Positions 1-11,554 of a stretch of DNA of 64,000 bases are shown here, one piece after another (position 1 is the stretch's first letter; every line of letters begins with the position of its first letter). Position numbers and translations under genes: made by a program. The stretch is taken from assembly GCF_039555335.1 (NCBI RefSeq), contig NC_092642.1, positions 15,281,208-15,345,207 on the forward strand, read 5' to 3'. Source of the stretch: Amphiura filiformis. Taxonomy: Eukaryota; Echinodermata; Ophiuroidea; Amphilepidida; Amphiuridae. Below the pieces are notes generated by a model. That model saw only the letters and a list, made by a program, of their open reading frames with translations. It was not told the DNA's origin and made no database searches.

Positions 1-63
1 TACCCATCATAACCATGGACTGTTAACACATAGAGTAAGCTTTAATGCTCATTTTATTTGTAG

Positions 64-129
64 GGAAGGTGATTTCGACGCTTCAGAACGATATCTGGAC
101 AGATCAATCAGCGGCCTGTACATGGACAG
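64..129 (+). CDS. SH2D4: SH2D4-like exon (first visible)
   Basis: 66 bases between an ATTTGTAG acceptor and a GTCAGT donor. Phase is 2 at both ends, so skipping or repeating it keeps the frame. It encodes EGDFDASERYLDRSISGLYMD with split arginine codons at the borders. The next exon begins with the same bases and has similar flanking intron sequence. Confidence 0.7.
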
Positions 130-3100
130 GTCAGTCAGTGTGTTGCATCTTGCACAGTGTATGCCTGCCTGATGAATCTTGAAAAATATTTCAATTAAAA
201 ATTTTTAGGAATAAATTGTTGTCTTGCTGACATATAATATTTTTTTTAAAAGGATGAAATTTACAATCACGCAACTGGTACCACATTTTGCTTAATTGCA
301 TTTCAAACATGGCCAAGTATGTTGTCTAATTGAATTCATTGGGTTTTTTTTACAGAATTTAAGTGAACACTATAACAATATGTATGATCATTGCGTAACT
401 TAAGAAATTTTGCATTCATTTAACATACATGTTAGTTTACTAATCAAAGTAACCTCTTTTATGTGGTGGATGCCTGCGTAACTGCATGGGTAACTAAGTG
501 AGATCCAGAGGTTCCGAGAATATGCTTTATATGTGACCATATATCCAGAGCAGAACCAGGTAAAATGATACCCTATCTGAGACCATATCAAAGATACCCT
601 AAGGGGACAAAAAAAACCCTGTTCTGCAGGCCTGACCCACCCAGAATTTTAGAGAATTTTTTTTTAATTCTGCAAGAATCATGTAAAATCAGCCGTTTTG
701 GGGCCAAATTTATAAATTTTGGTTGAACATTTTTAGAAAATATGTTTTGTCAGATTTGTATCAACTGACCTTACTAGAAAGGTGCGTCCACCTGTAGAAG
801 GGTGGTTATATTTCTTCACCTAATTAGGACTTATATTATTGCCTATGTAATCTATTGCAATTCCTGGGACCACAATTTGTCTTGCCTTTTTGGTGTTTTA
901 TCAAGCTTGATTACAGGACCACAGTATTCCAAAAATCACTTGCACTCCTTCCAGGGTTGGATGTAAGAACACATTTGAGTGTGACTTTTGGTTGATGATT
1001 GATGCAGATAATTTTTGCTATTGTGATATCCAATTGCATGGAAGAGAAATGCCCAAGACTAACTTTACTAACTCATATTTGCTAGCTGGTTTGCAGTTTC
1101 CAGGATGATATCATCAAAAATGGAAAACATTACATGTGTAACTCAAACAGCAAGTTGTAAATAACATAATGTTCATTTTATTTCTAGGGAAGGCGAGTCG
1201 TTCGATTTGGACGAATTTATGGACAGGTCAGTGAGCTAGTCTGAATGTTGCACTGCACATGTATGCCTGCCTGATACCGACATCAAACAAACTGGTTGAG
1301 GGGAGCCAATCAAGGAGAGCCCACGCCCATATATTACTATCTTCATCTCTTGTCTTTCTTCTCTCCTCTTCATCATATCTCTTTCTCTCTAATCCTCTCT
1401 GTATGTGTCCAGTCTTTTCAGACCTCTTTCTCTGTCTCTGTCTATCTTTCCGCTCTCATTCTTCGTCTCCTTCTTCCATTTCATCCAGCTGCATCATTCT
1501 TGTCTTTTTCTTTGTCTTCCTTCAAGTTTTCCTTTTCCCTTTCTTTCTTTCTTACTTTTTCTTTCTTTCGTTTTTCTTTCTTTTTTTTTTCTTTTTTTTT
1601 TTTCTTTCTTTCTTTCGTTTGTTTGTTCGTTTGTTTTTCTTTCTTTCTCTCTCTCTCTCGTTCTTCCTTTCTTTCTTTCTTTCTTTCTTTCTCTCTGTCT
1701 TTCTTCCTCTTCTTTTTTATCTTGTATTAGCTCTGATTTGCTCCCTTTTCTGCTAAAAAAATCTTGATGACTAGTTACAGCCATACTAACATGATTTTAT
1801 TTTACTATCAGTTTCATTTTCAAGTTTGTGTTATGTCTTCACATACATTTTATGACATTTTATTTTGCACAGAATATGAAAGAAAAAATTGCTAACTTTA
1901 ATACTCATAATACTACCATTGTCATGCATTGGGAACATATTACATTGCAAGAAATTTGCCAAAATTGAGATAATTTCAAAATAAAGACACAAAATCATCT
2001 GTAATTCATTCTAGCTATACTCTATCCTTGCTGCAATATGAAATAAAATCATAATTTATAGTGTAAAGACACATGTCCTACATGGAAGTCACAGCCATAG
2101 CATTGATTTGAGTTCATATGCTATACTCATACTACATTGTATATCCCTTTCACCTTTTCCCAGAATTTACTAAAAAGTAAATCTTTTGCTTTTTGCAGGA
2201 ATACATACACTGTAATGAAGCCTATAAAATCTTGCCAGATTGCAGCTTTTTTTCCGTGTTGTTCCTAAATATTTTTTTAAATATTGTGATTTATAGTAGG
2301 CCACACATAAACCACTGTAACACCATAATATACTGCTCCAAGAAAGTATCCTTACACTTGGAAAAATAATCACAATTTCAAAACCATATATTGGAGTAAA
2401 TTTGTTTTTTTAATAGATGCACTATCTAATCCGGCACATTTTGACACCCCATTGAATCCAATGTGACTTCAAGAAGCAAAGTTACAAGCATTTGATTAGA
2501 CAAAGGTCCAGTTTTAAAAGTGACACACTGGCCTATTCAAAACTCCACGGACTAGACATTTGGTTTGAGAGTGGTAAATGGCTAATTTGTTTGTGCCTTT
2601 AATTTAAAACAAAAGGAACAAAAGAAAACTGAAACAAAAGAGCTGACAAATAAAATGTAACTTATGAAAAGTACAGAGAAGTAAAAACTGAAATAAATAC
2701 TGCTTTAAATAAAGTTTCATTGAAGAAACTGTGTAGTCTCTTTGTTGCGCTTGTTGGAATCTTTTTGCGCCAAGTATAGGCCAATCTACCAAAAAAACGT
2801 TGACAACGTAAAGAAATCAGCAAGTTTAAAAAACCCACCTCGGCTCACTTTTTGAAACTTGGTCCCATTTGTAAAAGGTACTGATTTAAACTTTATCATA
2901 TTTATATAAATTTAAAACATTTCCAGAAGTGTTATGTATCTTTAATGTGCAGATGCGATATTAATTTGTAAGCTTTCTGGAACGACCTGAAAGGTTATTA
3001 TCCTGTTGTAGCACGGTAAGCCAATATCCTATTGTGTTTTGTTTTATAATAATCATGATTAATGATTGAATTAAACAAATAACACGTAGGCTTGTAATCT

Positions 3101-6100
3101 TGTTGGAAACGCTGTGTTCTGTTGAAATAAAATAAAAACACTGATTTGCTGTTGGTGTTTAAAATGGGACCAAGTTTCAAAAAGTGAGCCGAGGTGGGTT
3201 TTTTAAACTTGCTGATTTCTTTTACGTTGTCAACGTTTTTTGGTAGATTTCTTTTCTTTTTATGAATGTAGCCAAGCAGCTCCAAGCTTGGAAAATCATC
3301 AGGTTAGGATGTGCTCCATAAAACAAATAAAACGAAAAATAGATGTTTGAAGTTGCAATTCTGGATTCATGACAATAAATAATTAAACAAAACTTTATCA
3401 GTCGTTTATTTTAAAACTTGCTTGTCACACGTGACTGTAATGTTAAGAGGCGTACACAATGATCAATATACATTTTAATATATTTTAATTATTCAAGGCA
3501 ACGTAAATATGTAAAGAAAATGTAAATATGAACAACACACACCCAATGTTGACAATGCCAGAGAGACACAGAGAGTAAGTCCGATTTAGGCCTACTTCAA
3601 GTCGGAACTGGTAAATGCGCATTATATTTAAGCCTATACTACGAAGCGTCTAGATGCCCTTAGTAGGCAATATAATCGTGTTTTAATGTTTGTGGTTCTT
3701 TGTAGCCCTGCGGGTGACCTAGTTCGATATTCCTATTAGCGGCGGTTGTCGGCGATCTTTAAATGGTTTGTGGTTTTCATCAAGCCCTGCCCTCTATCGG
3801 GAGCTAATTTATAGTTTAAGCTTGTTGGATATCCATATTTCGTGGTTTCTGGTTCTTTGTAGCCATGTGGGGCAATCTAGTTGCATATCCAAATCTCGCT
3901 GTTTGTGGTTCTTTATAGCCCTGCGGGGCAATCTAGTTGGATATCAATATTGAGCTGCAGTTGTTGTTGATCTTTCGCGGTTTGTGGTCTTAATTTGATG
4001 GAATCCATATTTCGCGGTTTGTGGTTATTTATAATCTGGCTTGTTGGATATCCATATTTCGTGGCTTGTGGTTCTTTGAAGCCCTGTGGGGCAATAGTTG
4101 CATATCGAAATTCGCGGTTTGTGGTTCTTTATAGCCCTGCGGCAATCTAGTTGGATATCAATATTGAGCGGCAGTTGTTGTTGATCTTTCGCGGTTTGTG
4201 GTCTTAATTTGTTGGATATCCATATTTCGCGGTTTGTGGTTCTTTATAATCGATAGGCATGTGGGAAATCTGGTTGGATATCCAAATTGCGCGGTTTGTG
4301 GTTCTTTGTAGCCCTGCGGGGCAATCTAGTTGGATATCCCTATTAAGCGGCGGTTGTCGGCGATCTTTCATGATTTGTGATTTTAATTTCCTTATCAAGC
4401 CCTGCCCTCTATCGGGAGCTAATTTATAGTTTAAGCTTGTTGGATATCCATATTTAGTGGTGTGTGATTCTTTATAGCCCTGCAGGGCAATCTAGTATAT
4501 ATCCAAATTTCGCGGTTTGTGGTTCTTTATAGCCCTGTGGGGAAATCTAGTTGGATAACAATATTCAGCGGCAGTTGTTGGCGATCTTTCGCTGTTTGTG
4601 ATTTTAATTTGTGACAATTTATAATATTTATTCCAAATATAATTTCAGTCTGAGCTGTGAACAGAGCCACTGATAAATGTGTTTTAAATGACGAAGATAT
4701 CATGATAGTCAGGCATGGTGAAAGCATCTGGATGGTGAAAGTGGGCCCTAGGCCTAGGCCTAAATGTGAATAAAAAATCAAACATGTTTGTTTGATGAAA
4801 AAAAATATAATATCACAATAGCAATGGATGTTCGAAATGGTGTTATTCTTGATTTATGACAATAAATTGGTTAATAAAACATTTAAAAAAAAGGTGGTAG
4901 GAAGTTTCGAACTTGGGCAAAACTTCAAAAGTGGATAAGAAGTCTATGGCCTTAACCACTTCGCCACGGGGACGTCCCGATATAACGAAGTGTGAAAGTG
5001 GAGTATTTATTAATATGAATGTATGCTGTGGTCCGGAAAGAATAAAAGAATTGTGAAAAACTTGATTTTTTGGCGAATGGGATCCAGAATTTGTATGTAG
5101 GGTATCCAGGAAAATGCTAGGGTATATTTTGAAAGTAAATCTCAAAAGGTAGTGCGACAGTAACAGCCATGTATGGCTGTAGCAGTGACGAAAGATTCTG
5201 GGTATCAGTATGATTAGCTATGATTTTACACTAATTTTGGCTATGAAATACCGCGTGAAATAATACAAGAATGTTTGTTTATTATCAAACAATCGGATTG
5301 ACTGTAAGATTGGTGTAACTTTTTGAATTAATGAGTTATTAAAATATTACACTTTGGACAGTAAATAAGATTTAGCATGGTTTTAGATATATTTTGTACC
5401 CAGCGAAAAATATCACATAACAATAGCGTTTTGTTTCGTGTAAATATAGTCCGCGGTGCATCTGTTTATTCTTCTTTATCAGTCGTTTTTTTTAAAACTT
5501 GCTGGTCATGCTACCGCTTGACTCTAATTTGTCACTTATAAAACTGGACCTTCATCTATTCAATTGCTTGTAACTTTACTTCTGGAGGTCACATTGGATT
5601 CAATGTGGTGTCATAAGGTGCAGGATTAGATAATAATAATAATCGACTCTTATATAGCGCTTTACACAAGTCCCTTAGCGCTTAAAACATGCATAAACAA
5701 ATAACAAACAATACCTACACAATACAACCTATAAACAATTTATGATAGTGTATCTATTACAAAAACAAATTTACCCCAATATGGTTCAGTTTTGAAATTG
5801 TGATTATTTTTCCAAGTGTAAGGATACTTTCTTGGCGCAGTATATAAACCATTTAGCAACAGAAGGGACTTGCTGCTAAGAAATGCTATAGTACATTCCA
5901 CAATGAAGTATCACAGCTAAGATCTACTCCCAGAGTTCTTGTACGCGTAACCAAGGCAGTGAGTTCCTTGCCCTGGAGAATTTCAAGTTTGCTCAATTGT
6001 TTTATTAGAACAAATAGAGACTGCGTCGGGGCTTGAACTCACCACCACACACCAATGCACCAGGGTGCAACCCCTTACCAATTTAGATAAATGTAAACTA

Positions 6101-9100
6101 TCACCATCATCAGGTAGTTTATGCATCATACATGTAGATACCAACACATGCCATATACCATCACCCATACCAAATCATCACCACTACAATACCCAGTTTA
6201 ACCATTATGTTTTATTTTCTTTTAAGTTGTTACATGATTTAATAACACTATTTTTATTATTTTTATGCCGTAATTTTGATGCATGACAGATAACCTTCTA
6301 TCTGAGACAAGGATGTTTGTCTCATTGGAGTAATATATTGCATTATTTATGTTTGCTTATAAAAATATTGTGTTATGCACCTTGCATATCTAAAGCTAAA
6401 CTATTTTGTAACTAGTTTAAAATGATTTTGTTGAATTAATTACTCTGCTCTACTCTACCCTACTTTATCCTACTCTATCCTTCTCTACTGTTTTCTACTC
6501 TACTCTGTGCTATTTGTATCATACTCTACTCAATACTACTTGATCATACTCTACCATACCCTACCCTGCCTTACTCTACTCTACTCAATCCTACTCTACT
6601 CTACTCTACTCTACTCTACTCTACTCCATTATATTCTACTCTACTTAACTAAATGCTGTTCTACTCTACTTTTTATTATTATACTCTGCCATACTATATT
6701 CAACTCTTCTTTAGTCTACTCTAATCTACTTTTTTAACCTAATCTGATCTACTAGTCTACATACTTAATCCTACTCTACCCTATTCTACTCTACATTAAT
6801 CCACTGTGCTCTACTCAACTCTACTCTGCTTTTTTAATCTATTCTACTCTAACCACCACTTCATGGGCTCATCTTAATTGACCGTACTCAGCATCTTACA
6901 TCCCTCCATGGACTCCACAAACCTACCCAATGAGTCAATGCAAGAACAAGTTACACTTTTTTGTTGTAAATATTGCTAAAAACATTACTAACTTCAATCT
7001 TCACAATTTTTGTTTAGTTTGCAGTGCAGGCACACCATTCGTAGTTAATGGAGTGACAACGTTTGCTGTGATATTTAAGTTAACCATGATATACATCATT
7101 TATTTTTTAAATAGGTTCATATGTTATATAACTCGCAATCACCTCACTGAAGACTCAAAATGCATCACAAATAGCTAAATCAATCATAATTTCAAAATAT
7201 AGCATAGAGCCATATTTTAATTTCTTGTCATAGACTAGGCTGAACATTCAGTATGTACTGTCAGTCAGTGGCGTGAAGGAGCAAGAGGGCAGTAGCCCCC
7301 TGTGAAAAATCTGCCCTTGCCCCCTTCCTCTCTGGGATACTGGCTGCCCTGATATTTAAGATTTGCAAGGCCTTTTTTGTACTTTTTAGCCCATTTTTGG
7401 CCATTTTACGCCACTGCTGTTTTGTCCTCTCATCCCAGTTTACAAACATTGCTGACAGGAACTGGCAGTAAAATCTCTGTTATGATCTAAATTAAATCTT
7501 TATCATTTTCAAAATATACTACTCATGCAAAAAGTGGCACCTCTTGTATTTAAAAGTACTTGTTGTCACCTGTGATGGATCAGCAGCCAATCTAGTCCTA
7601 TGTTCTATGTCTACAAAACATGAAATACAATTCACTGTAGTATGTAGAGGGTTGTTATTTAGGGAACGAACCAAAAGTCTGTTGACATCCTATAAATGAA
7701 AGTGCTTTCATTAGGAGGCTGAACCCCTCCTTCCCTCCCCGAGACATAAGTGTGAAATGTTGAAAATTCCATATGGATAAATCAACTGATATTGTAACTA
7801 TAACCTGCATTTTAAGTGTAATATAGACAATTTTATTCCCCTCCCCAACAAAAGGACTTTCGTTTATTGGACATCATCAGACATTTAGTTTGTCCCCTTA
7901 TAAACAAAAAACATGAAACATTCTACCTGCATCAGATGTAGGGGGTGATAACACAAAAGATTTCAAAATAACCTAGGTCAATATTTTAACTTTTCTTTGC
8001 TATGGAATATGGTAGGTTTAGGAATATGTGATGGATTTATCTACTTGGGATGCATTTTGAGTATTATTGTAAGTTACATCAATTAAACTACAATATAAAT
8101 TTCATGCAAAATGCTTGATGATGCCGGGATGAACAATAAGTCAAAATCCTATAAATTACTTGTTATTTTGGTGTGTTTTGTGTTTCAGACCAAGTGAAGC
8201 TAATCGTCCTGCCCAACCAGCAGACAGACAAGCAGTTATAGATTGGTACAAGGATGTGCAATACAGTAAAGGAGCCGGGCTAGACCTGACTAAGAAACCA
8301 GCTAAATGGTTCCATGGTAAGAAGATGTGAAAGATAAATATACAGGGGTGTATCGGGACCGGACCACCAATTAAGCTGGGGGATTTCCAAATCACAAGTA
8401 GTAATTGTTTTAACTTACATGTAGATTGGTTACAGGCTGGGATGTCTTTGTCATGCTTAGGTGATTCAGAAAAAGAATAGTTTACACTATCTCAAATTTT
8501 GGACAAGGAGTTTTGTTGAAAATGATGGGCACTTGTCAAATCCTAGTCAGGACCCTGATCATGAGTAGTTATTGTTTTAACTAAAATGGTCCAGACAGCT
8601 GATCAGTGGCTGGGATGTCTTTGCCATGCTTAGGTGATTCAGAAAAGAGAATAGCTTACACTATCTCTGATACATGCCAATTACCAAGATTAGAAGATAA
8701 ATGAGGACAATTGACCTTTGATCTCTTAGCCATACAAAATGTATTAACCTACTCTGGGATATCAGAGATAGATAATGCAAACTATTCTTTATCTGACTTG
8801 TTTTGCTTCAATTGTTACAAAAAATCAAAACAAATTTAAATTGTGACTCCAGTGCAACCTGAAAATTGACCTTTGGCCCTTTTGTTTCATAATTCCTTAA
8901 CCGTAGATCACTTGCACACAACCCAGCTGAAAAAAGGTACTATATAGTGGGATATTTTACTGGGTATATTTTTCATGATTTTATCAATTCTGGACAGTTT
9001 AGTGGGTATTTAATTTGTGTTTCCAAATATGTTCACATTAAGTACCATGTGTAATAAATATTTTCACAGGGGTTAAAAATTTGTGGCTGCCTGCTTGGCC

Positions 9101-10121
9101 ATGAAAAGTACAAAAATTAACCCCGCCCCCAGAAAAAAATTTTCCTGCTATACAGTATCACACATTCTTGACAAATCCACCGATATACTTGATAAATAGT
9201 TTCTTCTCATTCTTTGCAGGTATCATCTCAAGGCAGAAGGCAGAGGAGCTTCTAGAGCCCAAGAGCATGGGACATTTCTTAGTCCGTGTCAGTGAGCGTG
9301 TGTGGGGTTATGTATTGTCATATAAAGATGAAGAAAGAGTGAAACATTTCCTTATTGATGCATCTGGTACTGGCTACCAATTCTTTGGTAATGAAGCTAT
9401 GGTCCATGTATCATTATATGATCTAGTACAATTTCATAAGGTAAGTTGGCATGACATTTAGCATTTTGGGACTTGCGGAGGTCCGACAAAAATTTTGTAA
9501 AATTTTCTAAAGCCACTTAAAAATGGTTCATAAATTGAATAGGAATATGAACTTTTGACACTGGGGATGATGATGTAGTGATAGAAGTAAAAATTAATTG
9601 ACCAGTAAGATACTGGGATAGGTTAATATATTTAGGTTGTGTCAAGTTGTGATTGGTGCCATATTCTCTCATGAATATGTATGAGGTGTGATAATTTGTA
9701 TTATGGCAGGGTATTATTGGATACTTTGCACATGTTACTTGATTACTTTTGTATCATGTTCATCACATGGAGCCACATGATGGATGATATTCTTTTAATA
9801 CATCCTTCTGGGGCTTTTTATTTGAATTCAACAATAGGAGTAATGATTGGTTTAAAAGGTGTTTGGCTAGCACTATCAAAAAGAGAAACATTTAGCATCA
9901 ACTTGAAGTACATATGAATACAACCTTTATGCACATTTTGCACTGTAACTCAGAATACAATTTGCAGACTTTACGAGTGGTCTTTTTGCTCTTGATTATC
10001 TCTCCTGTAGGTGCGACCATTATCCACAGCAGGCTGTGAACTAGCAAAAACACCGTGTGGACAGGAATCGGACTCACAACCTGACTACCAGGATCTATTT
10101 GATGACAATACAAGTTTATAG
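64..10121 (+). CDS. SH2D4: SH2 domain adaptor, SH2D4A/SH2D4B-like (3' part, 5' end outside window)
   Basis: Five exons join in frame: 64-129, 1188-1226, 8189-8316, 9220-9440 and 10011-10121, all with AG acceptors and GT donors, giving 187 whole codons and a TAG stop. The third exon ends in WFHG, and the fourth carries an almost complete SH2 domain with the phosphotyrosine-binding core FLVRVSER (the arginine is the invariant beta-B residue) followed by GYVLSY and HFLIDASG. The last exon ends in a PCGQ...DYQDLFD tail. The lead-in (a WYK segment, then WFHGIISR) and the tail are the arrangement I know from SH2D4A/SH2D4B, cytoplasmic adaptors without a catalytic domain. The 5' part is missing, so no start codon or N-terminal region can be described. 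The two upstream exons are acidic and serine-containing and resemble each other. Family assignment is confident; A versus B type cannot be decided. Confidence 0.88.
130..1187 (+). other. SH2D4-like intron between the two related exons
   Basis: About 1.06 kb of AT-rich sequence. The first 45 bases resemble the first 50 bases of the next intron (both reach ATGCCTGCCTGAT), consistent with duplication of exon plus flank. I see nothing else I can name. Confidence 0.6.
1188..1226 (+). CDS. SH2D4: SH2D4-like exon (second visible, 39 bases)
   Basis: A 39-base exon, phase 2 at both ends, between ATTTCTAG and GTCAGT, encoding EGESFDLDEFMD. Start (GGAAGG), end (TGGACAG) and the following 50 bases of intron resemble those of exon 64-129, pointing to tandem exon duplication. 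Confidence 0.65.
1330..1740 (+). repeat. Long polypyrimidine (CT/TTTC) tract
   Basis: About 400 bases almost purely C and T, ending in TTTC and CTTT microsatellite runs. Long open frames here are compositional and encode only Phe/Ser/Leu runs. It lies within an SH2D4-like intron. Confidence 0.9.
2331..2526 (+). repeat. Dispersed repeat, uninterrupted copy
   Basis: Matches the reverse complement of 5531-5845 over its whole length apart from a block of about 113 bases present only in the other copy. It therefore acts as the empty-site version of that insertion. Confidence 0.7.
2783..3250. repeat. Foldback element with arms of about 88 bases
   Basis: 2783-2870 is nearly the exact reverse complement of 3161-3250 (both contain AACGTTGACAACGT and CCCACCTCGGCTCAC, or their complements). 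A loop of about 290 bases separates the arms. It looks like a non-autonomous inverted-repeat element. Confidence 0.8.
3690..4615 (+). repeat. Tandem array of ~55-60-base monomers with a higher-order unit of ~615 bases
   Basis: Monomers share CGCGGTTTGTGGTTCTTTAT, GCCCTGCGGGGCAATCTAG and TTGGATATCCATATT. The marker block CAAGCCCTGCCCTCTATCGG occurs at 3781 and again at 4396, both followed by the same ordered variants, which shows a higher-order period of 615 bases on top of the short period. Confidence 0.8.
4892..4976 (-). repeat. tRNA-like sequence (degenerate pseudogene or SINE head)
   Basis: Read on the minus strand there is a box-A-like TGGCGAAGTGGTTAAGG, a box-B-like AAGTTCGAAACTT about 45 bases later and then a run of eight T, as at a Pol III terminator. 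The layout resembles a Ser/Leu-type tRNA. The acceptor and T stems pair poorly, so it is not an intact tRNA gene. Confidence 0.5.
5531..5845 (-). repeat. Dispersed repeat, copy interrupted by an insertion
   Basis: Reverse-complement copy of 2331-2526. Its continuity is broken at about 5632-5744 by an AAT microsatellite and flanking sequence absent from the other copy. Confidence 0.7.
5632..5744. mobile_element. Short inserted element with AAT tail and TATATAGCGC motif
   Basis: About 113 bases carrying (AAT)n, then CGACTCTTATATAGCGCTTT and AGCGCTTAAAAC. Comparison with 2331-2526 gives its borders; a 3-4 base TATC word at both ends may be the target duplication but is confounded by the AAT run. 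It looks like a SINE or its 3' end. Confidence 0.55.
5940..6110 (-). repeat. Possible tRNA-derived SINE fragment
   Basis: The minus strand has a box-B-like GTGAGTTCAAGCCCC downstream of GGTAAGGGGTTGCACC, then a tail with CTCCAGGGCAAGGAACTCAC. The box A match is weak, so this is tentative. Confidence 0.35.
6439..6850 (+). repeat. CTACT pentanucleotide-type array
   Basis: Long run of TCTAC/CTACT units, nearly pure at 6590-6630 and degenerate elsewhere. Open frames across it are only repeat translations. Confidence 0.9.
7266..7416. mobile_element. hAT-like MITE (CAGTGGCGT ends)
   Basis: Starts CAGTGGCGTG and ends ACGCCACTG, the terminal form common in hAT-type non-autonomous elements. Only four of the eight flanking bases match, so the target duplication is worn. 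Confidence 0.5.
7660..7915. repeat. Foldback repeat related to 58745-58965
   Basis: The left part (AAGTCTGTTGACATCCTATAAA) is a diverged reverse complement of the right part (TTATTGGACATCATCAGACA). A similar block occurs in the opposite orientation in the last ubiquilin intron. Confidence 0.5.
8189..8316 (+). CDS. SH2D4: SH2D4-like exon (pre-SH2 segment)
   Basis: Acceptor TGTTTCAG, donor GTAAGA. Encodes a proline/alanine-rich start, then AVIDWYKDVQYSKGAGLD and ends WFH, the start of the SH2 domain. It enters in phase 2 and leaves in phase 1, matching both neighbours. Confidence 0.9.
8317..9219 (+). other. SH2D4-like intron with a local tandem duplication
   Basis: 8396-8493 and 8573-8668 are direct copies sharing GGCTGGGATGTCTTTG and CATGCTTAGGTGATTCAG. 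A short inverted relative lies at 8759-8795. Nothing else is recognised. Confidence 0.6.
9220..9440 (+). CDS. SH2D4: SH2D4-like exon (SH2 domain core)
   Basis: Acceptor TCTTTGCAG, donor GTAAGT. Encodes GIISRQKAEELL, then FLVRVSERVWGY, HFLIDASGTGYQFFG and a closing LYDLVQFHK, which is the order of strands and helices in an SH2 domain. Ends in phase 0. Confidence 0.93.
10011..10121 (+). CDS. SH2D4: SH2D4-like terminal exon
   Basis: Acceptor TCTCCTGTAG, 36 codons and TAG. Encodes VRPLSTAGCELAKTPCGQ followed by an acidic DYQDLFDDNTSL end. The PCGQ and DY-x-x-LF features fit the C-terminal tail of SH2D4 proteins. Confidence 0.85.
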   Translation: MRPLSTAGCELAKTPCGQESDSQPDYQDLFDDNTSL

Positions 10122-10480
10122 ATTTTTTAAGTCATCATTGTAAATAATGTTTTTATTTAGACTTTATGCTTTGTACTATTTACCTTCATTGAGTCAGTGA
10201 TGTCAAGTCTTTGACCCAGTTTCTCTGGGTGTAGTTCCCTCTCTTGTTCTGTGTGCAGTGTGTAGAAGGAATTACACCCAGATGAAAATTGAATGACCCA
10301 TGTTGCAGTCATCATAGTTCACTGTGATTGTCAGTACTCCATGCCCTTGATGTACAGACAAGCAGATTTCCACACATGTCTGTGCCTCAGTTATTGTCTC
10401 TTTTACAAGAACATGCTGATCAAAATGTTTGCTACCTTATTTGCCAATGCCTGCCATTGTATATGTATATAGCAAATAAA
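10122..10480 (+). other. Probable SH2D4-like 3' UTR
   Basis: Follows the TAG stop. An AATAAA at 10475-10480 is the first good polyadenylation signal. A hairpin with 15-base arms (10224-10238 with 10268-10282) lies inside. The UTR could extend further, since another AATAAA occurs near 11803. Confidence 0.5.
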
Positions 10481-11023
10481 TGAAGGTTCCTACAAGTTGT
10501 GAAAGAGACAATCATCAAACTTCTGCATAATCAAATGTGCATATGTCAGTTATATATACAGACACTGATGATATAACCCATGGCATTGTCAGAATATCTG
10601 ATGCTTACATACAACATGGATTCTAATTCTCTATTTCAACTCTGCAACAGCTATGTTGAAGCACTGGTGTCACTGACTCAATGGAGAATAAACTGCAGTA
10701 TAGGTATATTGTTTTGCATATTGGGGAGGGTTTATATAAGGAGAGTGGGAAATGCTGTAACCAAATACCTCAATCATCTGAGCTAGCTGGCTGTCAGGTG
10801 ATTTGGAAACACAGTCAGATTCCTTATAGGTACTATAGACCTTGGAAATGTGTGGTTACAGAATCACAGTCTGATATACCAGTGAGGGAATGTTTGTAGA
10901 ATACAATCATATGTGTTCATCATGGGTACTTCACACAGTAAGTAGCACATAACCTATGTGGTGTCCAGATACAAATTTGTGGTCCAGCAACAGGTACCAC
11001 AAAGAGGAACCTGGCTGTGTAGG

Positions 11024-11554
11024 ATAAAGGCACTCAGTTCTGGTCATCACTGGTTAATTTTAAGTTTGGTGACAGATTCAATCATGTCAGATCCAGGCTT
11101 GTAATAAGAATGTTATGGTGATGAGTCTCCATGATAGGTATAAAACACTCAAACATGCGCCCTTAAAAAAAGTACAGGCTATATCAAAATGATTGGTACC
11201 CATCTGTTTCCAGTGATTATGGACATGACTGCCACATCAGATTGCAACGCAGGATCCAAAAAATGAGTTGATTAATGTCATAAACAGTCATAAAACTATA
11301 AATTATGGTCATATCAAGAAAACCTTATGTTGCATTTGGAATAAGCAGGCTTTTCAACAACCATACAAATTGATGGTACCAATCATTTTGATGCAGCCTG
11401 TATGTCCTCTTTCCAGCTTACTGTATCTATTGGAGAATAGGTTTACTTACAGGACAGTTTTGCAGGTTTATGTTATTTTGGATCAATTATAACTTATTTT
11501 AGTATGTCAGCCTTGATTGTTATCAACCCAAGCCAGAACTGAGTACCTTTATTC
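11024..11554. repeat. Nested inverted repeats
   Basis: An outer pair (GGCACTCAGTTCTGG near 11028 against CCAGAACTGAGTACC near 11535) encloses an inner pair (11172-11203 against 11374-11404). It resembles a foldback element or one element nested in another. Confidence 0.5.

Larger units (their letters stand above)
1227..8188 (+). other. SH2D4-like intron, about 7 kb, repeat-filled
   Basis: Large intron holding a polypyrimidine tract, a foldback element, a higher-order tandem array, tRNA-like pieces, a CTACT array and a hAT-like MITE, each listed separately. The parts between 1750 and 2330 and between 6850 and 7250 are AT-rich and show nothing I can name. Confidence 0.75.

Noticed and set aside
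1259..1784. Open frames of 96-165 codons on both strands
   Set aside because: They translate a CT-rich tract into Phe/Ser/Leu or Lys/Glu/Arg runs; no start context, domain or splice support.
4892..4976. Functional tRNA gene
   Set aside because: Box A and B are recognisable, but the acceptor and T stems pair poorly and the anticodon arm is irregular, so only a tRNA-like relic is called.
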